A stretch of 64,000 nt of DNA, taken from NCBI GenBank assembly GCA_963765585.1, contig CAVXXB010000008.1:248001-312000 (forward strand), read 5' to 3'. The position numbers and the translations under genes are program-made. Positions within the stretch are counted from its first letter, which is position 1. The number at the start of each line of letters is the position of its first letter. Positions 20,201 through 28,374 of the stretch are shown here, piece by piece. A model generated the notes under the pieces. That model did no database searches. It worked only from the letters and a program-made list of their open reading frames with translations, and had not been told where the DNA came from. Source of the stretch: CAVXXB01 sp963765585. Its GTDB lineage: Bacteria > Calditrichota > Calditrichia > JAJRVZ01.

Positions 20201-21102
20201 ATCCTGTGCGGATCCGCTATATGAGAGAATTGCGGGATAATTTTGAATCATTGGAAAGAATACTGGTTCCGGCACCAAATGGTGCGCAAATACCAATAAT
20301 TCAACTGGCAAGAATAAATTATGTTCGCGGCCCACAGGTCATAAAAAGCGAAGATACATTCTTAACCGGTTATGTTCTCTTCGATAAAAAACCCGGATAT
20401 GCTGAAGTTGATGTGGTGGAACAGACAGCTGAATATTTGCAAGACAAACTCGAGACGGGTGAATTTGATCTTCCGGCAGGGGTCAATTATACATTTTCCG
20501 GAAGTTACGAGAATCAGGTACGGGCTCAAAAGAGACTCGCAATTATTTTACCACTTGCTTTATTTCTAATATTCCTGATACTCTATATGCAATTTAAATC
20601 AGTATCCACTACTGGACTGGTCTTTTCCGGTATTGCTGTAGCCTGGGCTGGAGGATTTATCATGCTATGGCTATATGGGCAGGACTGGTTTTTAAATTTC
20701 TCATTTCTGAGTGTAAATCTGAGAGAATTATTTCAAATGCATAGTTATAATCTAAGTGTGGCTGTTTGGGTTGGTTTTTTAGCTTTATTCGGTATCGCCT
20801 CAGATGACGGGGTCATTATTGCGACGTATTTAAAGCAAAGTTTTGAAACCAGAAAGCCAAAAACTATCCATGAAATTCATCAGGCAACCATATATGCAGC
20901 CCAACGGCGTGCACGGCCGGCCCTGATGACTACCGCCACCACCATATTGGCGCTTATACCTGTGCTTACCTCCACCGGACGCGGTTCTGATATTATGATT
21001 CCTATGGCCATTCCTTCGTTCGGTGGAATGATATTTGCTGTGATAACAATGCTAATCGTACCGGTACTTTATGCCTGGATTGAGGAAAGGAAATTGAAAT
21101 AA
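17236..21102 (+). CDS. cusA: CusA/CzcA-type heavy-metal RND efflux pump
   Basis: 1288 residues, longer than the usual 1040 or so. Shows the heavy-metal RND pattern: PVDAIPDIGENQQIVFTEW near the N-terminus, TM4 with acidic residues in MVDLGVIINENIL, porter domains with GKEFMPSLDEGSFLYMPTTM and RIVMLQSGMRAPMGIKVKG, and the last helices with FGIASDDGVIIATYL and RPALMTTATTILALIP. Extra length comes from added hydrophobic segments around residues 535-680 and an insertion near 790-870. The pump uses proton flow to export monovalent or divalent metal ions through the adaptor and channel encoded just upstream. Met-rich surroundings favour Cu/Ag, but the substrate is inferred. Start is set by GGAGG at about 17222. 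Confidence 0.92.
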   Translation: MTSPDIKTTILDKIIRFCLENKLIVILILVMIVSWGILVAPFDWELPVLPRDPVPVDAIPDIGENQQIVFTEWKGRSPQDIEDQISYPLTVSLLGIPGVKTVRSFSMFGFSSIYVIFEEDIEFYWSRSRVLEKLNSLPANLLPADVRPGLGPDATALGQVFWYTLEGHDPAGNPTGGWDLHELRSIQDWYVRYGLMAAKGVSEVASVGGFVQEYQIDVDPDAMRAQNVRLEDVVSAIRMSNVDVGARSIDINKVEYVIRGLGFVKTVADLEHAVIKMEDNVPIYVKNVANVTLGPALRRGALDKEGAEVVGGVVVVRYGENPLQVIKNVKRKIDELTPGLPKKTLADGTVSQVKIVPFYDRSGLIYETLGTLNDALTEEILVTIIIVLLMVMHLRSSVLISGLLPVSVLMVFIAMKYFGVDANIVALSGIAIAIGTMVDLGVIINENILKHLDEADSGENKLEVIFRATSEVGSAVITAVVTTIISFLPVFTLQAAEGKLFVPLAFTKTFALLASVIVALTIIPTFAQLVFTTKIDNKKLKRILHIALLVLGFVAIWYVKWWIGLSLILVTLFHLFQQRLPVMQKFSLPKVNIILATTVVVLLLTDHWLPLGPDKGFSGNLFFVVTIIALFLSAFWSFFKHYRQILSWALINKKTFLSIPVTILLLGSFIWLGFDSFFGWFPGWLKTSRPVSAVAHTFPGMGKEFMPSLDEGSFLYMPTTMPHASIGEVLDVLQYQDKAISSIHEVETVVGKLGRAETPLDPAPLSMIETIINYHPEYIQDKNGTYLTFKFEPDSIDYFRDRKGKMLKAADGEPYLVRGAFIRDENYKLIEDNNGMPFRLWRPALDPDLNEYRSAWAGISSPNDIWDEIIAAAEIPGTTSAPKLQPIATRIVMLQSGMRAPMGIKVKGPDLASIEKTGLQLERLLREVPSVSPATVFADRIVGKPYLEIEIDRLAIARYGIKLQMVQEVIETAIGGKQITMTVEGRERYPVRIRYMRELRDNFESLERILVPAPNGAQIPIIQLARINYVRGPQVIKSEDTFLTGYVLFDKKPGYAEVDVVEQTAEYLQDKLETGEFDLPAGVNYTFSGSYENQVRAQKRLAIILPLALFLIFLILYMQFKSVSTTGLVFSGIAVAWAGGFIMLWLYGQDWFLNFSFLSVNLRELFQMHSYNLSVAVWVGFLALFGIASDDGVIIATYLKQSFETRKPKTIHEIHQATIYAAQRRARPALMTTATTILALIPVLTSTGRGSDIMIPMAIPSFGGMIFAVITMLIVPVLYAWIEERKLK

Positions 21103-21241
21103 TGGGATAATAATTTGATCTATTTATTTAAATATATTTAAAGTAATAGATTAATAAATATCGCGGTTTTCTATGCTTAAAAGTTTGTACCTAAACCGAC
21201 ATTCTGTAAATTAGCATAGTTTATTATTGCAGGTTTATATT

Positions 21242-22216
21242 GTGGGTGATCAAAAAACGCGTCCCGGATTAAGTATTATAATTCCAAATTATAATGGCAT
21301 GGAATTGTTTCCCATGTTCTTGTCCAGTGTTTTAAAATCTATGTCTGTTTATGCTGGAAAATCTGAATTAATTGTCGTGGATGACAATTCTACAGATGAT
21401 AGTGTGGCATATCTTGAAAAAATTCATGATATAAATCTGATTGTCCATGAGACAAATCAGGGATTTCAAAAGGCCTGTAATACCGGATTACAAAATGCGC
21501 GATATGAAATCCTTTTTTTCCTTAACAATGATGTAGATCTGGCGCCGGATGTTTTTAATTATTTTAACACCTATTTCGAAAATGAAGATACATTTGCGGT
21601 CACAATTCACGGAATTGATTACTTATCCAAAACCCGGCTGGATGGCGGCAAAATTGGATACTGGAAGAAAGGGCATCCCCGGGTGACAAATAACTATTAT
21701 GTCAAAGATCATCCCGGAATGAAGCGTCCATACTTGTCATTTGCAGTGCAGGGCGCCTATTTTTTTGTTGACCGGGAAAAAATGAATGTACTAAAAGGTT
21801 TTGATGAATTGCTGGCGCCATTTATTTTTGAAGAGACCGAATTGAGTTACCGTGCGCTAAAACGCGGGTGGAAGATTTACTACGAACCTAAATGCATCGC
21901 ATGGCATAAACATACATCAACCTTATCAAAGGTAGCATCTGAGCGTAATCGTAGAATGCTTTCTTATCGTAACCGCATTATCTTTATTTGGAAGAACATA
22001 GAGGATCCATTCTTTCTGCTTTCTCATTTTTCATATTTATTTTTTCGCTTAATATTTTTTCCAAACCGGGCATTGTGGACTGCGTTTAATGAAGCGCTTA
22101 AGAAGAGACCGGAAATAAGAATAAAAAGACAAATTGAAAAATCAGAAAAAAAACTGACCGACCGGCAAATATTTAATTCATTCAAGTCCTTCTATAAGGA
22201 ATATGATATTATCTAA
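21242..22216 (+). CDS. Family 2 glycosyltransferase
   Basis: About 324 residues from a GTG at 21242; a TTG at 21227 is an alternative but has no ribosome site, whereas AGG lies 8 bases before the GTG. GT-A fold motifs: GLSIIIPNYNGMELFPMFL at the N-terminus, ELIVVDDNSTDDSV, and the DxD-like FFLNNDVDLAPD; later FEETELSYRALKRGWKIYYE resembles rhamnosyltransferase-type GT2 enzymes. The C-terminal part has a hydrophobic stretch (FFLLSHFSYLFFRLIFFP), suggesting membrane contact. Transfers a sugar from a nucleotide donor to an unknown acceptor, probably in cell-surface glycan synthesis. Confidence 0.85.
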   Translation: MGDQKTRPGLSIIIPNYNGMELFPMFLSSVLKSMSVYAGKSELIVVDDNSTDDSVAYLEKIHDINLIVHETNQGFQKACNTGLQNARYEILFFLNNDVDLAPDVFNYFNTYFENEDTFAVTIHGIDYLSKTRLDGGKIGYWKKGHPRVTNNYYVKDHPGMKRPYLSFAVQGAYFFVDREKMNVLKGFDELLAPFIFEETELSYRALKRGWKIYYEPKCIAWHKHTSTLSKVASERNRRMLSYRNRIIFIWKNIEDPFFLLSHFSYLFFRLIFFPNRALWTAFNEALKKRPEIRIKRQIEKSEKKLTDRQIFNSFKSFYKEYDII

Positions 22217-22446
22217 CCTGGATAATTCATCTCCCTCGAAGAAACGGATCATAAAGAAGAGTTAGAGATTAGAGATTAGAACTACTAATATAACATCAGT
22301 CAAGATCAAGTACAGGTAACTTACATTCCTAACTTCTCCCTTATAACTCTCCTAACTGCTAATTCCTATTGATCGAGGATGCTATCGTTTGTATATTTTA
22401 TGCTTATTTTAAATGAACAATTTTTGAATACCGGAGCAGAAAATCG

Positions 22447-24918
22447 ATGCCAATTCCTTTTACTGAAATAGAATTGAAGTGGAAAAAATACTGGAATGAT
22501 AATAATATTTACAAATTAGACCTCAAAAATGCAGAGAATACCTGTTATTGTCTGGTAATGTTTCCATATCCGTCTGCAGATAAGCTTCATTTGGGACACT
22601 GGTTTAACTATGCACCGACTGATACCTGGGCCAGATATAAACGCATGCAGGGATTTTCAGTTTTTCAGCCTATGGGATTTGATGCATTTGGGTTACCGGC
22701 TGAAAATTATGCCGTCAAAACGGGCATCCATCCAAAAGAAACCACAAAAACAAATGTCGATTTTATCAGGAATCAGTTAAAAGAAATCGGCGCCATGTAT
22801 GACTGGGATCATGAAGTAAATACCAGCCATCCAGATTATTATAAATGGACACAGTGGCTTTTTCTGCAATTCTTTAAAAATGGCCTGGCATACAAGAAAA
22901 ATGCCGCTGTGAATTGGGATCCGGTAGACCAAACAGTATTAGCCAATGAGCAGGTATTGCCGGACGGAACGGCTGAAAGATCCGGTGCCCAGGTTGTCAG
23001 AAAAATGATGTCACAGTGGTTTTTAAAAATTACAGACTATGGTGACAGATTACTTGCCGGACTGGATAAGATAGACTGGCCGGAAAGAACAAAACTCATG
23101 CAGCGCAACTGGATTGGAAGAAGCGAAGGCGCTGAGATCGATTTTACAGTTGATTCCAATACTAATGAAAAAATCAGAGTTTATACTACGCGGCCCGATA
23201 CCTTATTTGGCGCAACCTATCTGGTATTGGCTCCGGAGCATGAACTGGTAGATAATATCGTGACAGCCGAGAATAAAAACGCTCTGAAAGAATATATCCA
23301 ACGCAGTGCAACCGTAAGTGAAATTGAAAGAACATCCACTACGAGAGAAAAAACCGGTGTCTTTACCGGTTCATACGCCATCAATCCTTTAAATGATGAA
23401 AAAATCCCTATCTGGGTGGCCGATTATGTTCTGGTGACCTATGGAACCGGCGCCATTATGGCGGTTCCGGCGCACGATGAACGGGATTTTGAGTTTGCTA
23501 CAAAATTTAATCTGCCGATAAAAAAGGTAATTTTAGAAGATGGAACAAATGCCGGTGATGTACTGACTGAAGCCTATACCGGAGAAGGTACCATGGTTAA
23601 TTCCGGTAAATTTGATGGTATGCCGTCTCTGGAAGGAATTGCGGAGGTTGCAAAGCATCTGGAAGAGCAGGGAATTGGTCACACAGCCGTAAAATTTAAG
23701 TTTCGCGATTGGCTGATCTCCCGGCAACGATATTGGGGCGTTCCTATTCCCATCATACATTGTGATTCTTGCGGTGAAGTGGCCGTACCCGATGATCAGT
23801 TACCCGTTGTTCTGCCGGATATCGTGAACTTTAAACCAAAGGGTAAACCACCGTTGGCCACATCAGAAGAATTTGTAAATACATCCTGCCCGGATTGCGG
23901 AAAACCAGCCAGGCGCGAAGTGGATACGATGGACACTTTTGTGGATTCATCCTGGTATTTTTTGCGCTATACCAGTAGCCATTTGGCTGATAAACCCTGG
24001 GATCCTGAATTGGTAAAAAAATGGTTACCGGTGGATCAGTATATCGGTGGTGTGGATCATGCCACTATGCATCTGCTGTATGCCCGTTTCTTTGTCATGG
24101 CACTACATGATATGGGCCATCTTCCTTTTGAAGAACCGTTTAAAAATCTTGTACATCAGGGGATTATTAAGGGACCTGATGGCATGCGCATGTCAAAGTC
24201 GCGCGGGAATGTAATTAATCCTGAAGGTTATCTGGAGAAGTATGGCAGTGATGTCTTTCGTACTCATCTGATGTTTGGCTTTGATTTTATGGATGGCGGA
24301 CCATGGGATGATTCCGGCATCCTAGCCATTGATAAATTCATCAATCGTGTTTGGCGTATTGTCGAAGATTCAGTTACTATAATCCAGTCAAAGAAAAATG
24401 TAGCAAAAATTGATGAGCCGGAACAAAAACTGAATATGGTAATGAATAATTCAATTATGAAGGCCACCAGGGATATTGAAAGATTTCATTTTAATACCGT
24501 AATTAGCCGGATAATGGAATTGGTGAATGAATTATACCGCTATACCAGTGAGGTACCGGAATCTGAAATAAACAGTGATATATTAGGCACCGCTATTAAG
24601 AACCTGATCTTGATACTTGCGCCATTTACACCGCATATTAGTGAGGAATTATGGCAGATGGTCGGTGAAAGTCCTTCGGTATTCAATCAACAATGGCCGA
24701 ATTATGATGTAAATGCGTTAAAAAGAGATACCATTACCTGGGTAATTCAGATAAACGGCAAGATAAGAGAACGGGTCGAAGGCAGTGTGAATATGGATCA
24801 GGATGCGGCCCGGGAATTTGCCCTGGAGCAAGATAAAATCAAAGAAATGCTGGATGGCAAACAAATTAGAAAAGTGATCGTTGTTCCGAAAAAATTGATA
24901 AATATTGTAGCCAATTAA
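22447..24918 (+). CDS. leuS: Leucyl-tRNA synthetase
   Basis: 823 residues, full length for the bacterial enzyme. Class I signatures: PYPSADKLHLGHW (HIGH motif), MRMSKSRGNVI (KMSKS motif), the editing domain (TTRPDTLFGATYLVLAPEH and YGTGAIMAVPAHDERDFEFA), zinc-like Cys pairs (CDSCGEV and CPDCGKP), and the anticodon/C-terminal domain ending with INGKIRERVEGS. Charges tRNA-Leu in the cytoplasm. Ribosome site CCGGAG precedes the ATG. The next gene starts one base after its stop codon, so the two are probably translated together. Confidence 0.97.
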   Translation: MPIPFTEIELKWKKYWNDNNIYKLDLKNAENTCYCLVMFPYPSADKLHLGHWFNYAPTDTWARYKRMQGFSVFQPMGFDAFGLPAENYAVKTGIHPKETTKTNVDFIRNQLKEIGAMYDWDHEVNTSHPDYYKWTQWLFLQFFKNGLAYKKNAAVNWDPVDQTVLANEQVLPDGTAERSGAQVVRKMMSQWFLKITDYGDRLLAGLDKIDWPERTKLMQRNWIGRSEGAEIDFTVDSNTNEKIRVYTTRPDTLFGATYLVLAPEHELVDNIVTAENKNALKEYIQRSATVSEIERTSTTREKTGVFTGSYAINPLNDEKIPIWVADYVLVTYGTGAIMAVPAHDERDFEFATKFNLPIKKVILEDGTNAGDVLTEAYTGEGTMVNSGKFDGMPSLEGIAEVAKHLEEQGIGHTAVKFKFRDWLISRQRYWGVPIPIIHCDSCGEVAVPDDQLPVVLPDIVNFKPKGKPPLATSEEFVNTSCPDCGKPARREVDTMDTFVDSSWYFLRYTSSHLADKPWDPELVKKWLPVDQYIGGVDHATMHLLYARFFVMALHDMGHLPFEEPFKNLVHQGIIKGPDGMRMSKSRGNVINPEGYLEKYGSDVFRTHLMFGFDFMDGGPWDDSGILAIDKFINRVWRIVEDSVTIIQSKKNVAKIDEPEQKLNMVMNNSIMKATRDIERFHFNTVISRIMELVNELYRYTSEVPESEINSDILGTAIKNLILILAPFTPHISEELWQMVGESPSVFNQQWPNYDVNALKRDTITWVIQINGKIRERVEGSVNMDQDAAREFALEQDKIKEMLDGKQIRKVIVVPKKLINIVAN

Positions 24919-24919
24919 T

Positions 24920-26419
24920 TTGAGTCTTTCTTCATATATACCGGATATAATTAAGACGCTTGTCGTATTTATGGCAATCCTCTTACTTTTGTTTTTATCG
25001 GATCGTCTTCAACGTAGATTTAATTTTTCCCGTCGTTTTACAAGAAAAGCCATTCATATTATAGTCGGCTTGGGTATCTGTTCATCACCCCTGATTTTCG
25101 ATTCAAAAATTCCTTTACTGTTATTAGCAATACTTTTTTTCCTGGTTGATTGGTGGGCACTGCGAACGAAGCATTTTAAAAGCATGCATCCGGATAATTT
25201 TTCTCTGGGAACTGTTTTCTATCCAATTTCTATTTTTATTCTGGCTTTGCTGTTTTGGGATGTGGATCAATGGATTTTTATTACCGCTTCCTTACTTATG
25301 GTCATTCCCGATGCATTGGCCGGAATTACGGGTCTGAGATATGCAAATTCCTTTTTTACACTAGTAAAGGAAAAAAAATCGATCCCAGGTACAACAACTA
25401 TGTTTTTATCGTCATTTACATTAATAATTATTGCTTCATTTTTTCATCCTGAGATGGCCATGATACAAGCTTTAATGCTGGCGGTTATTGTCGGGTTGGT
25501 TGCGACTGCTTCAGAACTTCTGTCAACACGTGGATCGGACAACTTATCGGTTCCCTTATTATCAGGATTGTTTGTATATGTTTATTTATATCCGGTTAAT
25601 GAATTTCTGCCCATGCAAATATTTATGGGTACCATTCTGGCCCTAACTATTTCTATAATTAGTTATCGCATAGGATTTTTATCCGCCAGCGGCAGTGTGG
25701 GAACATTTATATTAGGAAGCATAATATTTGGTTTTGGTGGACTACAGTATACCATACCTATATTGGCATTTTTTATTCTATCTAGTTTATTATCACGAAC
25801 AGGGCAGGGCTATAAAAAGAAATTTGAATCATCCTTTGAAAAAACTGGTGTGAGGGATTTCTATCAGGTCTGGGCAAATGGCTTGATTCCGGCGATTCTG
25901 GTTATATTTAATCTGTTTTACTCAAATCCTGTCATATTTTTTGCCTATTGTGCAGCCGTAGCCGCCGCCACAGCGGATACCTGGGCGACAGAAATTGGCG
26001 TATTTTCAAAAAAGCAACCCAGGTTGATCACTACTTTTAAGCAGGTATCCCCAGGCACATCCGGAGGTATTTCACTTACCGGTCTGTTTGCATCACTGGC
26101 AGGCAGTGTAACAATTGCAGGTATAAGTCTTGGTTATTATAGCTATTACAATATATTAGAGAATATTATTGTTGTGTTTTGTATAATTGTGGTATCCGGT
26201 TTTATTGGGAGTATCGCAGATAGCATTATTGGTGCCACCATACAGGCACAGTATAAATGTGAACGATGCATGAAAATAACAGAAAAAAAAGTACATTGTG
26301 ATTCGGAAACAAAAATAATTCATGGTTTAAATTGGTTGAATAATGACTATGTGAATTTAATCTCTATAACATTTTCATCAATCTTAACCATTATTTTAAT
26401 TATTTTATGGAGAATTTAA
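24920..26419 (+). CDS. Membrane fusion: Sec59/phytol-kinase-like domain + DUF92 (VTE6-like) domain
   Basis: 499 residues, about twelve membrane segments, TTG start immediately after leuS. The N-terminal half (about 1-230) resembles CTP-dependent dolichol/phytol kinases of the Sec59/VTE5 type: RRFTRKAIHIIVGLG, VIPDALAGITG, KSIPGTTTMFLSS, ATASELLSTRGSDN. The C-terminal half (about 240-499) is DUF92, the family of plant/cyanobacterial phytyl-phosphate kinase VTE6: SASGSVGTFILGSIIFGFGG, AATADTWATEIGVFSKK, SPGTSGGISLTG, plus a small Cys motif CERCMKITEKKVHC near the end. Such a fusion could carry out two successive phosphorylations of a prenyl alcohol. The substrate is not known here; the domain assignments are good, the reaction is inference. 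Confidence 0.75.
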   Translation: MSLSSYIPDIIKTLVVFMAILLLLFLSDRLQRRFNFSRRFTRKAIHIIVGLGICSSPLIFDSKIPLLLLAILFFLVDWWALRTKHFKSMHPDNFSLGTVFYPISIFILALLFWDVDQWIFITASLLMVIPDALAGITGLRYANSFFTLVKEKKSIPGTTTMFLSSFTLIIIASFFHPEMAMIQALMLAVIVGLVATASELLSTRGSDNLSVPLLSGLFVYVYLYPVNEFLPMQIFMGTILALTISIISYRIGFLSASGSVGTFILGSIIFGFGGLQYTIPILAFFILSSLLSRTGQGYKKKFESSFEKTGVRDFYQVWANGLIPAILVIFNLFYSNPVIFFAYCAAVAAATADTWATEIGVFSKKQPRLITTFKQVSPGTSGGISLTGLFASLAGSVTIAGISLGYYSYYNILENIIVVFCIIVVSGFIGSIADSIIGATIQAQYKCERCMKITEKKVHCDSETKIIHGLNWLNNDYVNLISITFSSILTIILIILWRI

Positions 26420-26477
26420 CATCTCAAAGATACTAATTTTATTATTGTTCAATATTTATATCGAGCAATAATTAAAT

Positions 26478-26508
26478 CTTTTTCCTTAGTGTCTTTGTGG
26501 TTAAAAAA
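26478..26508. repeat. Dispersed repeat, TTAGTGTCTTTGTGGTTAAA type
   Basis: A copy of the short repeat that in other orientation reads TTAACCACAGAGGACACAGAG (see 41748-41772). It overlaps a possible upstream GTG start of the next gene, which is one reason to prefer the ATG at 26515. Confidence 0.5.
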
Positions 26509-26514
26509 CAAAAA

Positions 26515-26793
26515 ATGTGGTACGCATTAACAGCACATGAAAAAGAACGATCCCGGAAAGAATCAAAAAAAGAATTCTCAGCGCCTAAGTATGAAATTAT
26601 CATGTCTGCTGAAACACGTGAAGAATTAGACAGCAAACTTGATGATAGCGTTTCAAAATTTCCTAAAGAGATGGAAAAATATTTAAAGGCCGGAATCAAA
26701 ATGGTCGAGGCGGATAATTCAATTCAGGCTAAGTCACGCGCATCAAAAGAGAATAAGTATTTTGATCAGCGCGGGCAATACAAATTATTTTAA
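26515..26793 (+). CDS. Small hypothetical protein
   Basis: About 92 residues from the ATG at 26515; an in-frame GTG at 26497 lies in a dispersed repeat. Charged, helical, no membrane segment: MWYALTAHEKERSRKESKKE, then SAETREELDSKLDDSVSKFP and a basic/acidic tail ending RGQYKLF. No family recognised. It stands alone between the DUF92 fusion and another small gene. Codon composition is compatible with a real gene, but evidence is limited to an open frame. Confidence 0.4.
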   Translation: MWYALTAHEKERSRKESKKEFSAPKYEIIMSAETREELDSKLDDSVSKFPKEMEKYLKAGIKMVEADNSIQAKSRASKENKYFDQRGQYKLF

Positions 26794-27107
26794 CTGCACA
26801 AAACAAACATTCCCAAATATTAAATCTAAACCATAACCATAAAACCGATAAATACCACATATAACTGTTATATAATATATATTATGTAAACTAATATATA
26901 TGACAATTCCAGAAGTAAGTAATTGTAATTAAATGTGTTACGTGTTTATGTGTGTGGCCAGGCTTCCCTTCTGCCATTTTGTCCTTCTTTATTGCATTTG
27001 TTATATTGAACTGTCTATAAAGATTTTATAAATTGAACTCATAAAAAAATATTTAAATTCTTTTTCTACGTTCATAGAATGTTTTACAAATATGATTGGG
27101 GTTTACT
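26794..27107. other. 314-bp very AT-rich gap
   Basis: Contains a run of TATATAATATATATTATG and TAATATATATGAC (about 26869-26904) and a possible weak promoter, TTGAAC (27006) and TATAAA spaced 15 bases. Nothing else is recognisable. Confidence 0.4.
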
Positions 27108-27323
27108 TTGGATAAAGATATATTGATTTCTGAATATTTAAAGATATACTTTTCTTGTCACCCTGAGGAATTACCAAAAGATCCTGAAAAGGCTTTTGAA
27201 TTACTTGGTACACTACATAAAAAATATAAGAATCGGTTTATCGACGATTTTAAAGCAAAAAGTGGTAAATTTGTTGATAGATTTATTGAAGATGATGATG
27301 GAGAAAAAGGGCGTTATCTTTAA
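27108..27323 (+). CDS. Small acidic/basic hypothetical protein
   Basis: About 71 residues. A TTG start at 27108 has GGGG six bases upstream; the TTG at 27096 has none. Sequence LDKDILISEYLKIYFSCHPE, then LPKDPEKAFELLGTLHKKYK and a charged end DDDGEKGRYL. Soluble, helical, family unknown; it reads like a small cytoplasmic adaptor. It converges on csrA with 16 bases between stops. Confidence 0.5.
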   Translation: MDKDILISEYLKIYFSCHPEELPKDPEKAFELLGTLHKKYKNRFIDDFKAKSGKFVDRFIEDDDGEKGRYL

Positions 27324-27339
27324 GATTTCGTTCTATCTG

Positions 27340-27570
27340 TCAATCTTGCTTACGATTTTTGTACCTGCCATGCCCGGAAATATGTAATGATGTTTTAACC
27401 GGAAACTGCTGACCTTTTATCTTTTCATAGAGTTCTTCTCTGAAAACTTCGATATCTCTGGGCGCTTCAATGCCGATTTTTACCTGTGTACCATCAAGAT
27501 CGACTATCACGAGTTTTATATTATCACCTATGGTTATCGCTTCGCCTAACCTCCGTGTTAGCACAAGCAT
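27340..27570 (-). CDS. csrA: Carbon storage regulator CsrA
   Basis: 76 residues. Begins with the family signature MLVLTRRLGEAITIGDNIKL and continues QVKIGIEAPRDIEVFREELY, including the RNA-contact Arg residues near both ends of the five-strand core (R6/R7 and R44 region). A dimeric RNA-binding protein that blocks or stabilises mRNAs at GGA motifs in leaders. The C-terminal tail is slightly longer than in E. coli. Ribosome site GGGGAGGG precedes the ATG. Lies directly downstream of the enoyl-CoA hydratase gene (11 bases) and may be co-transcribed with it. Confidence 0.96.
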   Translation of the reverse strand: MLVLTRRLGEAITIGDNIKLVIVDLDGTQVKIGIEAPRDIEVFREELYEKIKGQQFPVKTSLHISGHGRYKNRKQD

Positions 27571-27581
27571 TGTACCCTCCC

Positions 27582-28370
27582 CTATTTAGTTTTCCACTGT
27601 GGTAGTCGTTTTTCTATAAAGGCGCTAATACCTTCAATAAAATCATCTTCAAATCTGGATCTGGCGTTAAAATCCGCAGATTCCTGCAATAGCTCATCTA
27701 TTGAGTTATGTTGTTGAAGACTATTTATAAAATTTTTTGTTAGTGACATAGATGTAGGCGAATTTTTACCAATTTCATTCGCGAGAGAGATACCTGCGTC
27801 CATAAGTTTTTCAGGTGATTCCAGCCTGGTCACCAATCCATAGTCTAAAGCTTCCTGAGCATCCATTATACGACCGGATAAAAGCATTTCCTTTGCTTTA
27901 CGGTAACCCAGGCTATAAACCAAAAATACAGATACAATCGCAGGTGTAAAGCCAATTTTTACCTCAGGATAGCCAAATTTAGCAGATTTTGATGCCAGAA
28001 CAAAATCACAAATGCTTGCCAGGCCGCAGCCGCCGCCGATTGCAGGACCGTTTATCAGCCCGATAACCGGTTTTGAAAAATAATAAATACTTTTATACAT
28101 GGTCAGTAAATTGTCAGAATCATGTTTTTGTTCGGCAAAAGTCATGCCCTGCAGAGATTTGAGATAGGATAGATCTGCACCCGAACAAAATGATGAACCG
28201 GTACCGGTCAAAATAATGCAATTGATGCCCTCATAATTATCCGGATCAGCAAAGATATCTGAAAGCTCACTAATCATGACTTCATTGAGTGCATTTCTAA
28301 CATCTGGGCGATTTAAGGTAACAATTAAAATATTGTCCCGAATTTGCGTTTTTATTGTAGTATAGTTCAT
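27582..28370 (-). CDS. Enoyl-CoA hydratase/isomerase family protein
   Basis: 262 residues, the normal length of a crotonase. Shows the CoA-binding and oxyanion-hole segments: SFCSGADLSYLKSL, GPAIGGGCGLASICDFVLAS, FGYPEVKIGFTPAIVSVFL and LLSGRIMDAQEALDYGLV. The Glu in PEVKIGF sits at one of the usual catalytic positions. Acts on acyl-CoA esters in the cytoplasm, probably in branched-chain amino acid or fatty acid breakdown. It follows the carboxyltransferase gene by 4 bases, suggesting a leucine/isoprenoid-type acyl-CoA pathway, for example methylglutaconyl-CoA hydratase; this is inference from order. Confidence 0.88.
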   Translation of the reverse strand: MNYTTIKTQIRDNILIVTLNRPDVRNALNEVMISELSDIFADPDNYEGINCIILTGTGSSFCSGADLSYLKSLQGMTFAEQKHDSDNLLTMYKSIYYFSKPVIGLINGPAIGGGCGLASICDFVLASKSAKFGYPEVKIGFTPAIVSVFLVYSLGYRKAKEMLLSGRIMDAQEALDYGLVTRLESPEKLMDAGISLANEIGKNSPTSMSLTKNFINSLQQHNSIDELLQESADFNARSRFEDDFIEGISAFIEKRLPQWKTK

Positions 28371-28374
28371 TTGA

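Noticed and set aside
26794..27107. tRNA or small RNA gene in the AT-rich gap
   Set aside because: No cloverleaf or stable hairpin can be drawn; only weak promoter-like sequence.
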